DNA of 64,000 nt from an uncultured Desulfatitalea sp. (GCA_937868765.1 CALMNL010000004.1:1314749-1378748), one strand, 5' to 3'. Positions 1 to 10,292 are shown, counted from the first letter of the stretch. Notes: a model not told the origin generated them from the sequence alone. Program-made: numbers and translations.

Positions 1-509
1 GCCCGGGAGGGCACCACGATGCCGTCGGCGGCCGCGGCCAGCCGTCGCTCTGCGGCCACGCGCAGGGCGCTTTCGTTCTCCCCCGAGCCGGGGGTGTTCT
101 TGGCCGCGCCCAGGGTGTGGAACATCACCAGATGCGGCCGCCGCCACCGGTCACGGGCCAGCGCACCCACCGCGGCCGAGATCCAGTAGTGGCTGTGGAT
201 CAGGTCGTAGCGCAGGCCGTTTTCAGCACGAAAGGCCTCCAGGGCGGCGAAGATCTCGGCCACGTGACCGGGCAGGCGCTCCTTGGCCATCCCGGACAGG
301 GCGCCGCGGCCGATATGAACTAGGCGTACGCGGGGCGCCAGCGCCTGGGGCGGCGCCGGCGGGCCGGCGCAGGTGAAGACGTCCACCCGGTGCCCGGCCG
401 CTCCCAGCCAGCGGGAGAGGTGGCGCAGGTAAACACTCATGCCGCCCGTGTCGCGGGTTCCCAGGGCCCCCAGGGGGCTGGCGTGGATGCTGAGCATGGC
501 GATCTGCAC
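1..509 (-). CDS. Glycosyltransferase family 4, MshA/sucrose-phosphate-synthase-like (partial, C-terminus outside window)
   Basis: Only the N-terminal GT-B Rossmann half lies in the window; the gene runs off the left edge. The translation opens with VQIAMLSIHASPLGALGTRD followed by TGGMSVYLRHLSR, and later has DLIHSHYWISAAVGALARD and FHTLGAAKN. These blocks match the N-terminus of MshA and sucrose-phosphate-synthase-type retaining glycosyltransferases, which use nucleotide sugars. The GTG start at 509 is chosen because a GGGGGAA box sits five bases upstream; an in-frame ATG lies at 497. It is the third gene of a minus-strand operon, 18 bp after the acyltransferase gene. Acceptor and donor cannot be told from this half. 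Family call is firm, substrate is not. Confidence 0.85.
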   Translation of the reverse strand, partial: MQIAMLSIHASPLGALGTRDTGGMSVYLRHLSRWLGAAGHRVDVFTCAGPPAPPQALAPRVRLVHIGRGALSGMAKERLPGHVAEIFAALEAFRAENGLRYDLIHSHYWISAAVGALARDRWRRPHLVMFHTLGAAKNTPGSGENESALRVAAERRLAAAADGIVVPSR

Positions 510-527
510 GGCGGTTCCCCCATGGCC

Positions 528-1499
528 TCAGAGGGTGAAGCGGCAGCGGTGCAGCGGCAGCTCCCGGCCGCCGATGCGGCGCTTGTAAATTTCGGCGCCC
601 TTGAGAAAGTCGTATTGCCGGCAGCCGCCGGCCACGGCATCCCGGATGCTGAACACCTTGCTGAGGATCCCGACGCTCAACGGTTCATACCGTTCTTCAT
701 AGCCGCTGTTATATAGGTAACGTACCCCGTCGTAATCGAAGCACAAGACGCCGGCCGCCGGTTCGCCGGCCACCTGCAGGAACATGAGCCGCAGCAGGCC
801 GCGGTGCGCCAGCACGTTGATCAGCGCGCGGAAATAGCCCACCATGGTGTCGTTCATGAAATCGGCCTTGTCCGCGCGGTTGCGGCGGAAAAGGCGCACG
901 AAGAGGTCGGCCCCCGCCTCTGGATCGGCCAGGGGGCCATAGGTGAAGTCGCTCTGGTTTTCCAGCCGGCGCACCTTGCGGCGCACCTCGTGGCGCTGTT
1001 TGCCGTCCAGCTGACCGAGATAGCCTTCCCAATCGGCGGGCAGGGGGGTCTCGAAGGTGACCTCGTCGGGCCCCAGGCCGGCCTCCCATGCGGGAAGGGC
1101 CCGCCGGCGCAGGGCGCCGATCATCTGGCTGTCGGGCCGCAGGGTGCGCAGGTCCATTTCTCGTATGCCCAGCCCGGCCAGATGATCCAGGAGCGCATCG
1201 AGCACCTGAACCTCGCAGCCCGGCACGCACACCAGGTCCTGGTAGTCGCACACCTCGTGGGTGCCCAGGAAGTGGGCCGTGGCGCCTTTCAGCGCCAGGG
1301 GTGCAAAACCGATCAGCCGCCCGTCGGCTTTGACGGCCACGATGTGCGGTTCGCCCGGCGCGCCCAGGTGGCGGAAGACCGTCTCCAGCCAGAAGGGGGT
1401 CACGAACGGAGAGGACCAGTGCAGGCCGTCGTTCGAAGCGGGCCAATGGGCGGCGAAGGTTTCGAAACTTTCGATCTGGATGGATGTGGTGGTCAGCAA
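528..1499 (-). CDS. FemAB/CelD-like GNAT acyltransferase (Acetyltransf_6 type)
   Basis: A 323-residue soluble protein of the tandem GNAT-fold family that includes BioF2-type, CelD-like and FemAB-like acyl or aminoacyl transferases. The central segment GKQRHEVRRKVRRLENQ and the later part with AGVLCFDYDGVRYLYNSGYE followed by an FLKGAE motif near the C-terminus are typical of Acetyltransf_6 proteins. It starts with TTG at 1499 behind a GGGAGA box. It lies 28 bp after the S51/CysRS chimera gene and 18 bp before the glycosyltransferase gene, so it is probably in one transcript with both. The context suggests acylation or aminoacylation of a sugar-containing product. Its substrate is not visible in the sequence. 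Confidence 0.8.
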   Translation of the reverse strand: MLTTTSIQIESFETFAAHWPASNDGLHWSSPFVTPFWLETVFRHLGAPGEPHIVAVKADGRLIGFAPLALKGATAHFLGTHEVCDYQDLVCVPGCEVQVLDALLDHLAGLGIREMDLRTLRPDSQMIGALRRRALPAWEAGLGPDEVTFETPLPADWEGYLGQLDGKQRHEVRRKVRRLENQSDFTYGPLADPEAGADLFVRLFRRNRADKADFMNDTMVGYFRALINVLAHRGLLRLMFLQVAGEPAAGVLCFDYDGVRYLYNSGYEERYEPLSVGILSKVFSIRDAVAGGCRQYDFLKGAEIYKRRIGGRELPLHRCRFTL

Positions 1500-1527
1500 C
1501 CGTTCTCCCTATGTCTTTCCGGCGTCA

Positions 1528-2790
1528 TCATCGGTTTTCGTCCAGGTGCCAGCGGGCCCCTTCGGGCGCGTCCTCCACTATCACTCCGGCTTGCGTCAGA
1601 CAATCCCGAATGGCATCGGCCGCAGCCCAGGCATTTTGGGCGCGGTAGGCGTCACGCCGCTCGAGCAGGGCCGTGACCAGGGGTTCCAGGGTCTTGCGGT
1701 TGCGGGCCAGCCGCTCGGCCAACCGGGTGCCGAAGAGCAGCAGGGTCTGGCGCAGCACCTCCCGGGCCGCGCCCAGGCCGTTGCGTTCCTGGAGCGCCTC
1801 GGCCTGGGCATGGATGTGCGCCTCCAGGGCCAGCAGGCACTGGACTGCCGGACCCACCTGGTCGAGGTCCAGCAGCGCCTGCACCTCTTCCGCGAGGGAC
1901 TCCACGGGCGGCCACACCGGGTCTGCGGCCGTCGGCGGGGGCGCTCCCTCCGATGCCGCGGGCGGTGCGTCGGTGGACGGAAAAACCCCTGTTTTTTCCC
2001 CCCGCAGCAGCGCCAGGGGGATCGGCGCCTCCCTGGGCAGCACCTGTTCGGCGCCGTTCCGCCGCACGACCACCTGGCCGACCCCCCGGATGTAAGCCTG
2101 ATCGGCGGCCAGGTCCAGGACCAGGGCGGTGTGTTCGTCCACTCCCACCAGCGTGACGCCCGGGGGGAGGCGGGCCTCCAGGAACTTCAGACGATCGGCG
2201 CCCATGAAGCAGTAGCGGGTGTCATGGTTGCCCCCTTCGGCATTGTTCCAGTGGGGCACCACCACCCAATCCAGGCCGAAGGCGGCCAGCAGATCGAGCC
2301 CGTCGACCCAGTGGGGCGCCTCGCCCACCTTGTAGATCTCATAGACCGGCAAAGTCAGCCGGCCCAGGGTCAGGGCCGCGGCGCTGGCCGCCACCAGGCA
2401 GGCGCCCAGGCGGATGCGCCGCTCGAGCAGCTCGGGCACCCGGGTCGCCCGCCATTGGCGCAGGGCATAGGTGGGGCTGCCGGGTCCCACCAGGATATAG
2501 TCGGCCGCACCCAGGCGGTCGTAGCACGCCGCCACCGTCCCGGCGTCGGCATCGGCCGCTGGCAGGGAGGCGACCCCCAGGTCGTGCCCCACCCGCTTGC
2601 GGAAATATTCCACCGCCTTGGCCGAAAGATGGTCCACGTTGAGCTGGAACCCGGCCGGTGTGTCCATGAAAAATGCCCGTCCCGTGCCGCCGTAGCGGGC
2701 CAGCAGCGCCTTGTGCAGTTCGACCATGCTGGTGGTCAGCTCGCCGGAGCCCATCAGCGTGATGATGCCTTGTGCCGTGCTCACAGCCAT
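1528..2790 (-). CDS. Peptidase S51/cyanophycinase-like domain fused to a CysRS C-terminal-like domain
   Basis: 420 residues. The N-terminal ~270 residues have the class-I-glutamine-amidotransferase-like fold of peptidase S51: GIITLMGSGELT at the start, LVGPGSPTYALRQW, a candidate nucleophile Ser in VAASAAAL (the position of GTSAGA in cyanophycinase), and GVDEHTALVLDL. A Pro/Ala-rich linker (about 285-305) leads to a helical C-terminus ending in AADAIRDCLTQAGVIVEDAP, followed by EGARW. That end closely resembles the C-terminus of cysteinyl-tRNA synthetase (ADxIRDxLxxxGIxLEDTPxGTRW). The HIGH/KMSKS catalytic domain of CysRS is absent, so it cannot be a synthetase. It is the first gene of the operon with the acyltransferase and glycosyltransferase; an AGGAAGGG box precedes the ATG. 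Catalytic activity and substrate are unknown. Confidence 0.75.
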   Translation of the reverse strand: MAVSTAQGIITLMGSGELTTSMVELHKALLARYGGTGRAFFMDTPAGFQLNVDHLSAKAVEYFRKRVGHDLGVASLPAADADAGTVAACYDRLGAADYILVGPGSPTYALRQWRATRVPELLERRIRLGACLVAASAAALTLGRLTLPVYEIYKVGEAPHWVDGLDLLAAFGLDWVVVPHWNNAEGGNHDTRYCFMGADRLKFLEARLPPGVTLVGVDEHTALVLDLAADQAYIRGVGQVVVRRNGAEQVLPREAPIPLALLRGEKTGVFPSTDAPPAASEGAPPPTAADPVWPPVESLAEEVQALLDLDQVGPAVQCLLALEAHIHAQAEALQERNGLGAAREVLRQTLLLFGTRLAERLARNRKTLEPLVTALLERRDAYRAQNAWAAADAIRDCLTQAGVIVEDAPEGARWHLDENR

Positions 2791-2954
2791 CCCTTCCTGG
2801 GTGGATTATAATCCGTTTCGCATCGTTCCGATTGTATTGAACGCGCACGAACTATGGGCAGCGATGGGCAGGTGTCAAGCGTCTCAATTGGACGCTGGCG
2901 GGAGGGAAGAAGCCTTTTTCACCCTTTTTGAACTCGAGGGGCATGCTTTGGTCG

Positions 2955-5762
2955 TCACTTCGCGTCCCTTTTGCACCGCAGCTTCACGGTAACCGAGGTG
3001 CCCTTGCCCGGCTCCGAGACAAGCGAGACCTCACCGTCGTGTTCCGCTATGATCTTTTGAACATTGGCCAGACCGAGGCCGGTGCCCCGGGCGCGGGTCG
3101 TAAAAAGGGGCTCGAAGGCATGTTTGCGCGTGGTTTCGTCCATGCCGGTGCCGTTGTCGCACACTTCGATGGCCACCATGTCATTTTCTTCGGTCGTGGT
3201 CACACGGATAACGGGTTGATAGGCCTTTGCCGCCTTGGCCTGCAACTCCGCCATGGCTCGGACGGCATAGGCGGCATTTTCGGTAAGGTTGATAATGACC
3301 CGTCGCATCTTCTCCTGGTCGTGGCGTACCGGCGGCACTGTTTTGGAAAGATGCTTTTCGATGGCGAGATTCTGCGTCTCGGCCAGCTGTTCGATGAGCT
3401 GCTCGAGCCAGGGGGTGATCGGCTGCTGCGCCAAAGCCACGGTGCGGCCCCGCGTGTACTCGAGCAGGTCCGCCACGATGAGGTCACAAAGGTTCACCTG
3501 CTCTTCTATTCGTTTGAAATGCTTATCCGCCTTTGGGTCTCCGGTGCCGATCTTTCGTTGGAGATAAAAATTGGAGGAACGGATGACCCCCAGCGGATTG
3601 CGCAATTCGTGGCTGACCGTCGCCGTCAGCTGGCCGAGCACCGAGAGCTTTTCGCGCTTGACCAGTTGGCTCTGCGCCGACTCCAGCTCCCGGGTGCGCT
3701 CGCGAACCATCTCTTCAAGGTTTTGGCGGTACCGTTCCAGTTCGGTCACGGCTTTTTTCTTCTCTGTAATATCCCGGGCAATGCCGAAAAATCCCACCGG
3801 CCGGCCGTTTTCATCCTTCCGCAAAGAAACGGAAGACTCGATCACGGCCAGCGATCCATCTTCTCTGATCATTTCGTAGTCGCGCAGCATGGCCGACGCA
3901 CCGGTCCGGCAGACGCTGTCAAAGGTCTGTATGATGTTTTTGGCCGTTTCGGGGGAGCTGCAATCCTGATATTTCTTTCCGATCAGTTTCTCGGCGGGAC
4001 AGCGGCGAATGCGGCATTCGGCGTCGTTCACAAAGGTGAAGTTGCCCTGAAGATCCGCCTCCCAGTAGCCCTCATCCATGTTCATCAACACATTACGATA
4101 CTTTTGCTCGCTGCGGCGCAGGGCAGTTTCGGCCGCTTTCTGCCGGCTGATATCCACCGACATGGAAAGCAGGCACGCTTCGCCCTGGTAGATGAACGGG
4201 GTGGTGGAAAAAAGGTAATCGACGAGACGGCCGTCCTTGGTGCGAAACTCGATTTGCATACCGTAAACGCGACCGTCCCGTTGCAAGTCTGCCAGCAACT
4301 TTTTCCGGTCGCTGGCGTCTTTGTAAATTTTCAGCTCCAGTGAGGTCTTGCCGATGACCTCCTCCCGGTCGTATCCGGTGGCGTCGCAGAAGGCATCGTT
4401 AACCTCGATATATTTTCCATCTTGCTGCCGCGTCACCATGATGGCGTACGGCGCCGTCTCCAGGATGGTACGGTAATTGACTTCCCGTTCGGCAAGGGCC
4501 CGCTGGGTCGCCTTGAGCGTGTCGATGTTGGTCGCCAACATCAAAACACACGGTTCTTTACCGAAGCGGATGGGCCTGGCCGAGACGAGATTTTCACTGA
4601 AGCTGCCGTCTTTTTTCCGGAAGCGCAGCTCCATTGCGTCCACGCGGCCCTGGGATGAAAAGGTCTCCCCAAAGCGGTCTTCATCGGCCCGATTTTCGAA
4701 CAGCTTCAGGTCCTGCAAGCGCCGTCCGACGACCGCCTCGCGGCTGTATCCCGTAAATCGCGTGAACGCATCGTTGACCAGAACGCAGCGGGAATCCGAA
4801 AGACGCGAAACGGCCACGGCGTTGGGCGAAGATTCCAGGATGGTGCGGTAGCTGCGCTCGCTCTCCTCGAGCGCCTCCCGCGCCGCGATCAGTTCGCCGA
4901 TGTCCCGGGTCACCACCAGCAAATGAGACTCGCCGAAGATGTCGATGATCCTGGCGGACCACAACTGAACGGAAGGGATGCCGTCTTTGAAATGGACCGG
5001 TACCTGGAACCCCTCCACCCGTCCTTCTTTCTTCAGGATGGCGACGAGCCTGTCGCGGTCCTCGGGATTGACGTAGATATTCAATTCCAGGGTGGTGCGG
5101 CCCAGACACTCTTCGGGCCTCCAGCCGGAGCGCTGGTAAAAGGCGGGATTGGCATGCACGATCCTGCCGTCGACCATGCGGGTCAGGACGATGTTCTCCG
5201 GGGCGGCATCCATGAGCGTGCGGTACAGCAACTCGCTCTCCTGCAGGGCGCGCTGCGTCTTCCTTGGATCGTTGACATCCATCTGGCTTTGCCGCAGGCG
5301 GGCCTCCAAAGCTTCGTCTTGGCCGGGGTCGACCGGTTGTCCGATCTGGATGATGCAGGCCTGGCCGGATTCGGAAACCGGAACCAGGGAAAGGGAAACC
5401 TGTTCCCAACGGTTGTGGTCGTCGCCCGGATGTTTGGGCTTCCGCCGGACCTTGCCGTGCCAGAAACGGTCCCGCGCGAGCCGGGCCATGATATCCCTGG
5501 AAATCTCTTCGGGCTGATCCCAGAAGGAAGTCATCGCCCGTCCGATCATATCGACAGGCTCGAATCCAAGGTTCTCAAGGGTTCGCGGGTTGACATAACG
5601 GACGATCCCCGCTGCGTCGGCCACCATGACATTGGCCGGCACGTAGGCGAGGCTGCGCGTGACGTCCTGAAGGGATGCCGGAGGCGGTGCGGCGCTCGGA
5701 GGTACTTTTCCCGCCGGCCGGTGCCCTTTTTTCCTGGAGGGTTTGGCATGCTCCTCGGACAT
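2955..5762 (-). CDS. Multi-PAS soluble sensor histidine kinase
   Basis: 935 residues with no membrane segment or signal peptide, so the sensor is cytoplasmic. About five PAS modules occupy residues ~30-665; several carry N-[AP]-x-[FT]-like cores such as IVHANPAFYQRSGW and KYIEVNDAFCDATGYDREE. A short coiled coil follows. The HisKA domain (~residue 700) carries the phospho-acceptor His in VSHELRNPLGVI. The HATPase_c domain has the N box NLTENAAYAVR, the G1 box DNGTGMDE and the G2 box GTGLGLANVQKIIAEHDG. No response regulator is adjacent, so it is an orphan kinase here. It probably autophosphorylates in response to redox, ligand or energy signals through PAS; the signal is not identifiable. The N-terminus is Lys/Pro-rich. 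Confidence 0.92.
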   Translation of the reverse strand: MSEEHAKPSRKKGHRPAGKVPPSAAPPPASLQDVTRSLAYVPANVMVADAAGIVRYVNPRTLENLGFEPVDMIGRAMTSFWDQPEEISRDIMARLARDRFWHGKVRRKPKHPGDDHNRWEQVSLSLVPVSESGQACIIQIGQPVDPGQDEALEARLRQSQMDVNDPRKTQRALQESELLYRTLMDAAPENIVLTRMVDGRIVHANPAFYQRSGWRPEECLGRTTLELNIYVNPEDRDRLVAILKKEGRVEGFQVPVHFKDGIPSVQLWSARIIDIFGESHLLVVTRDIGELIAAREALEESERSYRTILESSPNAVAVSRLSDSRCVLVNDAFTRFTGYSREAVVGRRLQDLKLFENRADEDRFGETFSSQGRVDAMELRFRKKDGSFSENLVSARPIRFGKEPCVLMLATNIDTLKATQRALAEREVNYRTILETAPYAIMVTRQQDGKYIEVNDAFCDATGYDREEVIGKTSLELKIYKDASDRKKLLADLQRDGRVYGMQIEFRTKDGRLVDYLFSTTPFIYQGEACLLSMSVDISRQKAAETALRRSEQKYRNVLMNMDEGYWEADLQGNFTFVNDAECRIRRCPAEKLIGKKYQDCSSPETAKNIIQTFDSVCRTGASAMLRDYEMIREDGSLAVIESSVSLRKDENGRPVGFFGIARDITEKKKAVTELERYRQNLEEMVRERTRELESAQSQLVKREKLSVLGQLTATVSHELRNPLGVIRSSNFYLQRKIGTGDPKADKHFKRIEEQVNLCDLIVADLLEYTRGRTVALAQQPITPWLEQLIEQLAETQNLAIEKHLSKTVPPVRHDQEKMRRVIINLTENAAYAVRAMAELQAKAAKAYQPVIRVTTTEENDMVAIEVCDNGTGMDETTRKHAFEPLFTTRARGTGLGLANVQKIIAEHDGEVSLVSEPGKGTSVTVKLRCKRDAK

Positions 5763-5887
5763 AAGCCTCGTTTCCTGCCAGTGTGAAATTATCCGATACC
5801 AAAAACTAACAAAACCTGCTTCACCTGTTCAACTCATAATTTACTGAAGGCTTTCCAATAGCTTTGAAGCCGCGCCTGTGCGTTTTT

Positions 5888-6790
5888 TTACAGCGCGGCC
5901 GGCCCGTCGTTGATGTGATGCAGCAATCGCACGGCGGCCTGGCGGACGGCGGCCGTGGGTTCTTGCAGCAGGGCCTGCAGGGGGGGGCGGAAGGGTTTCA
6001 GGGATTGCTTGTCGGCGCCGAGCAGCAAGGCAAAGGCTTGTTCGCGGATGCGCGGGTCGCCGTCCTGGAGGCAGCGCAGATAGACCTCCAGCGGCTTCTC
6101 GCCCTTGCTGACGGTGTCCAGGACCACCAGGGCGTCGTAACGCAGATCGGCGTCCTGATGAGCCAGAAACTCGGTGCAGATCACCGCGATTTCGGCCCGG
6201 CGGCGGGTAAAACAGCTCAAGTGGTACAGGATGGTGCGTTGCTGCTCTTTGGCGCCGCGCTTGAGCCGCTGGGCCAGGATCGCAAAGAGGCGGTCGTCGT
6301 TGATGTTGGTCAGGGCGCTCACGGCGGCCTGCTGGACTTCGGGGTCCTCGTCGCACAGGGCATCCACCAGGGGCGGAACAGCCGCCTGGTTGCCCTCCCA
6401 GCCCAGGGCGAACGCGGCATAGGCGCGCAATGCCGGGTCTGCCGCCATGAGATCGGAGATCAGGGCCTCTACGAGTTCCCCGCGCGCCGCCGGCGGCAGC
6501 AGGCTGCCCACCAGGCTGATTTGCACGGCCGCCGCCTGGCGCAGATTTTCAGCCTGGCCCGCATCCCGTAAAAGATCGTGGAGCGGCCGGATCACCCGGG
6601 GGTCGGCCATGGCGCCGAGCATCAGCACGATCTTGAGCTTCAGGTCGTTGTCGGCCAGGGGCAGGGCCCTCACCAGCGGATCCACGGCCTGGACACCGTC
6701 CTGGATCAGCTGGTCCAAAGCCTGGGCATACCCCCGGGCCTTGGCCAGGAGCCGTCCCTGGGCATCGAAGGGAATGATTGTTTCGGGCAT
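5888..6790 (-). CDS. HEAT-repeat protein
   Basis: 300 residues made almost entirely of HEAT/PBS-lyase-type helical repeats of about 30 residues, for example DPRVIRPLHDLLRDAGQAE, then MAADPALRAYAAFALGWEGN and DEDPEVQQAAVSALTNIND. Such solenoids are protein-interaction scaffolds. No catalytic motif, signal peptide or membrane segment is seen. It sits between the orphan PAS kinase and the PHP-helicase gene on the same strand, with gaps of about 120 bp on each side, so an operon is not certain. Function unknown. Confidence 0.85.
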   Translation of the reverse strand: MPETIIPFDAQGRLLAKARGYAQALDQLIQDGVQAVDPLVRALPLADNDLKLKIVLMLGAMADPRVIRPLHDLLRDAGQAENLRQAAAVQISLVGSLLPPAARGELVEALISDLMAADPALRAYAAFALGWEGNQAAVPPLVDALCDEDPEVQQAAVSALTNINDDRLFAILAQRLKRGAKEQQRTILYHLSCFTRRRAEIAVICTEFLAHQDADLRYDALVVLDTVSKGEKPLEVYLRCLQDGDPRIREQAFALLLGADKQSLKPFRPPLQALLQEPTAAVRQAAVRLLHHINDGPAAL

Positions 6791-6908
6791 GGGCGTTGTG
6801 GTTCAGAACTCCGGCCGAAAGACCGCTGCGTTTTTGGTTCAAGCTTCGTTGCGCATACTGCCACGATCGTCGCGTTTTTGTCCAGCGGCAAATCGAGATC
6901 GTCTCCGA

Positions 6909-9900
6909 TCAAAACAGGGAAAGCTGCTCCTGGACCGGTTTGCGGGGCGCACCGACCCTCTGGGCGATGAGCCGCGCCTCGATATCATCCACGAAGGGCG
7001 ACAGCCGGCGCTCGAGGGTGGCGCCGAACAAGGTGCGCCGGCGCGACCAGGAGAAGTAAAGCTGACGTTTGGCCCGGGTCATGGCCACGAAGAACAGGCG
7101 ACGCTCCTCGTCCGGGTCATCGACCCCGGCGCCGGCGCGCTGGTAGGGTATCAGGCCCTGCTCGCAGCCGGCCACGAACACCACGCCGAACTCCAGCCCC
7201 TTGGCCGCGTGCATGGTGAGCAAGGCTACCTTTTCCACCTCCGGCCGATAGAGGTCGGTGTCGCTCTGCAGGGCCTGGGCGGCCAGAAAGTCCGGCAGAT
7301 CGCCGTCGAAGGCTGCGGCGCTCTCGAGCAGCTGCCGGCGCATCTTGTCCGGAACCTGGCTTCCCAGGGTGGTCTGGGACAAGCACAGGTCGACGGCCGC
7401 CTCCACCGATTTGCCCGCGCACTGGCTTTTCAACCCGTGGATGAAACGCACCAGGGCCACCAGGCGCTGCTGGCGCGCCGTGATCATGCCCGGCAGGGGC
7501 AGACGCACCGCGGTGTGCATGGCCTGGTCCAGGGGCAGGGCCGCGGCATAGGCCCAGCGCTTGAATTCTTTGAGGGTCTCGCGGCCGATGCCCGGGGCCG
7601 TCAGGTCGGTGAGGATGTTCAGATCCACATAGCCGGCCTGGTCGGCCAGCACGCGCAGCAGTGCCAGCAACTTGGCCACGGCCCGATCGTCGGCCAGCAG
7701 GCCACGGTCCGGCGCCTGGCAGGGAAGGCCGGCGGCCGAGAGCACCTCGGCGATCAGCCGACACTGCTCGGTGGTACGGGCGAGCACGGCCATATCGGCG
7801 AAGCTGAACTCCCGGGCGCCGCGATCCACCCTGCCGAAATCGATGGCATGAAAGCCGGTGCCGCCCACCAGATCTTCGATGATTTTGCCGATGGCCACGG
7901 CTTCGGCCCGGGCCGTGGCCGCCTCCAGGACCGTCACCGTGGGACGGCCGGCGATATGCGAGTAGGTGCGCATGCGGGTTTCGTCGACGCCCTGGCGGGC
8001 ACCGGCCCGGATCACCTGGTGGGAGGCCGCCAGGATGGTTTCGGTGGAGCGGTAGTTGCGAGTCAGGCGCACCGACGTCAGGGTCGGGTAGTCGGCAGCG
8101 AACTGCTGAAAATATCGCACGTCCGACCCGCGGAAACCGTAGATGGCCTGGTCTGGATCGCCGATGACGCAGATATGGGCGTCGTCCGGCGCCAGCATCC
8201 GGACCAGGCGGTACTGGCCCGCGTTGATATCCTGGAACTCGTCCACGAAGAGGTGGGTGAAGCGGGCCTGCAGGACTTGGCGCCAGCGGGTGTCGGCCGC
8301 CAGGCCGTGAACCGTCTCGCAGATCAGGTCCTCGAAATCCAGCAGATGCTGGAGGCGCAGCAGGCGCTGGTAGGCGCCATAGACCGCGGCCAAGGATTCG
8401 ATGTCATGCCCCGTGGCGAGGGCCACGGGGCTCAAGTCGTCGGCCGGCGTCAGGAGCCGTTGCTTGGCCTGGACCACGGCCGCTACCGCCGCGGCCGCCG
8501 ACAGGCCGGCGGGCGCTTCGGCCAGCTGCAGGGCATCGGCCATGACGGCCAGGCGCGTGGGCTCGTCGATCACCGCGCCCTTGAACGCCTCTTGCGCCCT
8601 CTCCAGCAGGAGTCGGCGACACAGGCCGTGAAAGGTACCCGTGAGGGGCAGCTCGGCGCCGGGTCCCAGGGCGGCGGCCAGGCGCTGGCGCATCTCCTGG
8701 GCCGCCTTGTTGGTGAAGGTGACGGCCAGGATGGCACCGGGCCGCGCCGCACCCCTTTCGATCAAGGCCACCATGCGCTCGGTGATGGTGCGGGTCTTGC
8801 CCGTGCCGGGTCCGGCCACTACCAGCAAGGGACCGCCCCGATGGTCGACCACTCGCTGCTGCTCTAAATTGAGCTTGAAGGAGGAGGTCACGGGATTGTC
8901 CGGGGAGGGGGCGGTCGCCTCCGGTATAACCGGCGGCGCGACCCGGGCCTTGGCCGGCGCCTCGGCCTTAGGTGGCGGGACAGGCGTCGCATGATCACCG
9001 CCGGGGTCGAACAACACGCACTGGCCCTTGAGCCGCTCGCGCTCCTCGGGGTGGAAAATCCGCAGGGAGCCGAACAGACCGTCGTAGCCCGGCTCGAAAT
9101 GGATCTGGCCGGCCCGCATGCGCGTGATGGCTTCGCCCAGCAGGGGAATGGAACAGTCGGCCAGCGCTTCGGCGGGCAGCTCGCGCAGGATGTTGAATTC
9201 AGAACCGTAGCGGCCGAGCAGCTGCGCATAAGCCTGGGCCACCCGCTTGGATTGGGGGCCGATCTCGAACACTTCGGCCAGGAGCTCTTCCAAGGGGACG
9301 AGGCGCTCGAAGTCTCGTCCCCGCTCCGGTCGGACGCCGTCGGGTCGGTCGGCCAGCTGTTCCACCCGATGCAGCACCCCCAGTACCAGGGGCTTGGCGC
9401 ACACCGGGCACAGATCCTTCAGCTCCCGGCTCTTTTCCGGCAGGCAGCGGAAGTTGCAGTCGCGGTGGCCGTCCACGTGGTACTTGCCCTCTTCGGGGAA
9501 GAACTCCACCGTACCCAGGAAGCCATTCTTATCGGCATGGGCCATGGCCCGGTGCATGGCCGGGTAGGCCAGGTCGGTGTCGAACTGGTTGGCCTCGCGC
9601 CCCAGCTTGGCCGGCGAGTGGGCGTCGGAGTTGGAGATCAACGTGTAGCGGTCCAGTTGGGAAACGCGCCAGTTCATGGGCGGATCGGACGAAAGGCCGG
9701 TTTCCAGGGCGAAGATGTGGCCGCTCAAATCACCGAAGCACTCCTGCACGCTGTCGAAACCGGACTTGGATCCCAGGAGGGAAAACCAGGGGGTCCAGAT
9801 GTGCGCCGGCACCAGAAAACCCTGGTCGCTGGTCTCGAGCACCTCCTCGAGCAGGTCGCGGGCATCGAGCCCCAGGATCGGCCGCCCGTCGGAGCGGATG

Positions 9901-10292
9901 TTGCCGAGCTTGTCCAGGCGCTGGTTGAGCCGGTCGGCGCTCTCCAGGCCGGGCATGAAGATCAGGTTGTGATTCTTGCGGGTGCGGCCCTCTTTTTTAT
10001 AGATGTTGCTGATCTCCGTGGTCAGGATGAAGCGCACCGGCTGCCGGCAGGCCGGCGGCACCTGGCGTTCGCAGGCGGCCGCCAGGGCGGGGCGCAGGGC
10101 GAAGAGCCCCTCTTCGGCCGGAACGAGCTTATCCGAAATTTCCTGCCACCAGGCCGGGTGGGTGAAATCACCGGTGCCGACCACCGTGATGCCTTTGATC
10201 TGGGCCGCGATGTGGAGGTGCTCCAGGTCGAGGTTCCTGGCCGTGGCCCGCGAGTACTTGGAGTGGATGTGAAAATCGGCGATGAATTTCAT
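6909..10292 (-). CDS. EndoQ-like PHP endonuclease fused to UvrD/Rep-type helicase
   Basis: 1127 residues. Residues 1-~410 form a PHP-fold metal-dependent nuclease resembling endonuclease [16 protein letters not shown] at the N-terminus, [28 protein letters not shown], and a zinc-site-like segment with [20 protein letters not shown]. After a Pro/Ala linker (~415-455) comes a complete SF1A helicase: Walker [18 protein letters not shown], Walker [28 protein letters not shown], the motif IV region [30 protein letters not shown] and [16 protein letters not shown]. EndoQ cuts 5' of deaminated bases; the fused helicase would unwind from the nick. It is divergent from the rdgC-like genes, placing repair and recombination genes beside the putative origin. 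The specificity for damaged bases is inferred from the family. Confidence 0.9.
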   Translation of the reverse strand: MKFIADFHIHSKYSRATARNLDLEHLHIAAQIKGITVVGTGDFTHPAWWQEISDKLVPAEEGLFALRPALAAACERQVPPACRQPVRFILTTEISNIYKKEGRTRKNHNLIFMPGLESADRLNQRLDKLGNIRSDGRPILGLDARDLLEEVLETSDQGFLVPAHIWTPWFSLLGSKSGFDSVQECFGDLSGHIFALETGLSSDPPMNWRVSQLDRYTLISNSDAHSPAKLGREANQFDTDLAYPAMHRAMAHADKNGFLGTVEFFPEEGKYHVDGHRDCNFRCLPEKSRELKDLCPVCAKPLVLGVLHRVEQLADRPDGVRPERGRDFERLVPLEELLAEVFEIGPQSKRVAQAYAQLLGRYGSEFNILRELPAEALADCSIPLLGEAITRMRAGQIHFEPGYDGLFGSLRIFHPEERERLKGQCVLFDPGGDHATPVPPPKAEAPAKARVAPPVIPEATAPSPDNPVTSSFKLNLEQQRVVDHRGGPLLVVAGPGTGKTRTITERMVALIERGAARPGAILAVTFTNKAAQEMRQRLAAALGPGAELPLTGTFHGLCRRLLLERAQEAFKGAVIDEPTRLAVMADALQLAEAPAGLSAAAAVAAVVQAKQRLLTPADDLSPVALATGHDIESLAAVYGAYQRLLRLQHLLDFEDLICETVHGLAADTRWRQVLQARFTHLFVDEFQDINAGQYRLVRMLAPDDAHICVIGDPDQAIYGFRGSDVRYFQQFAADYPTLTSVRLTRNYRSTETILAASHQVIRAGARQGVDETRMRTYSHIAGRPTVTVLEAATARAEAVAIGKIIEDLVGGTGFHAIDFGRVDRGAREFSFADMAVLARTTEQCRLIAEVLSAAGLPCQAPDRGLLADDRAVAKLLALLRVLADQAGYVDLNILTDLTAPGIGRETLKEFKRWAYAAALPLDQAMHTAVRLPLPGMITARQQRLVALVRFIHGLKSQCAGKSVEAAVDLCLSQTTLGSQVPDKMRRQLLESAAAFDGDLPDFLAAQALQSDTDLYRPEVEKVALLTMHAAKGLEFGVVFVAGCEQGLIPYQRAGAGVDDPDEERRLFFVAMTRAKRQLYFSWSRRRTLFGATLERRLSPFVDDIEARLIAQRVGAPRKPVQEQLSLF

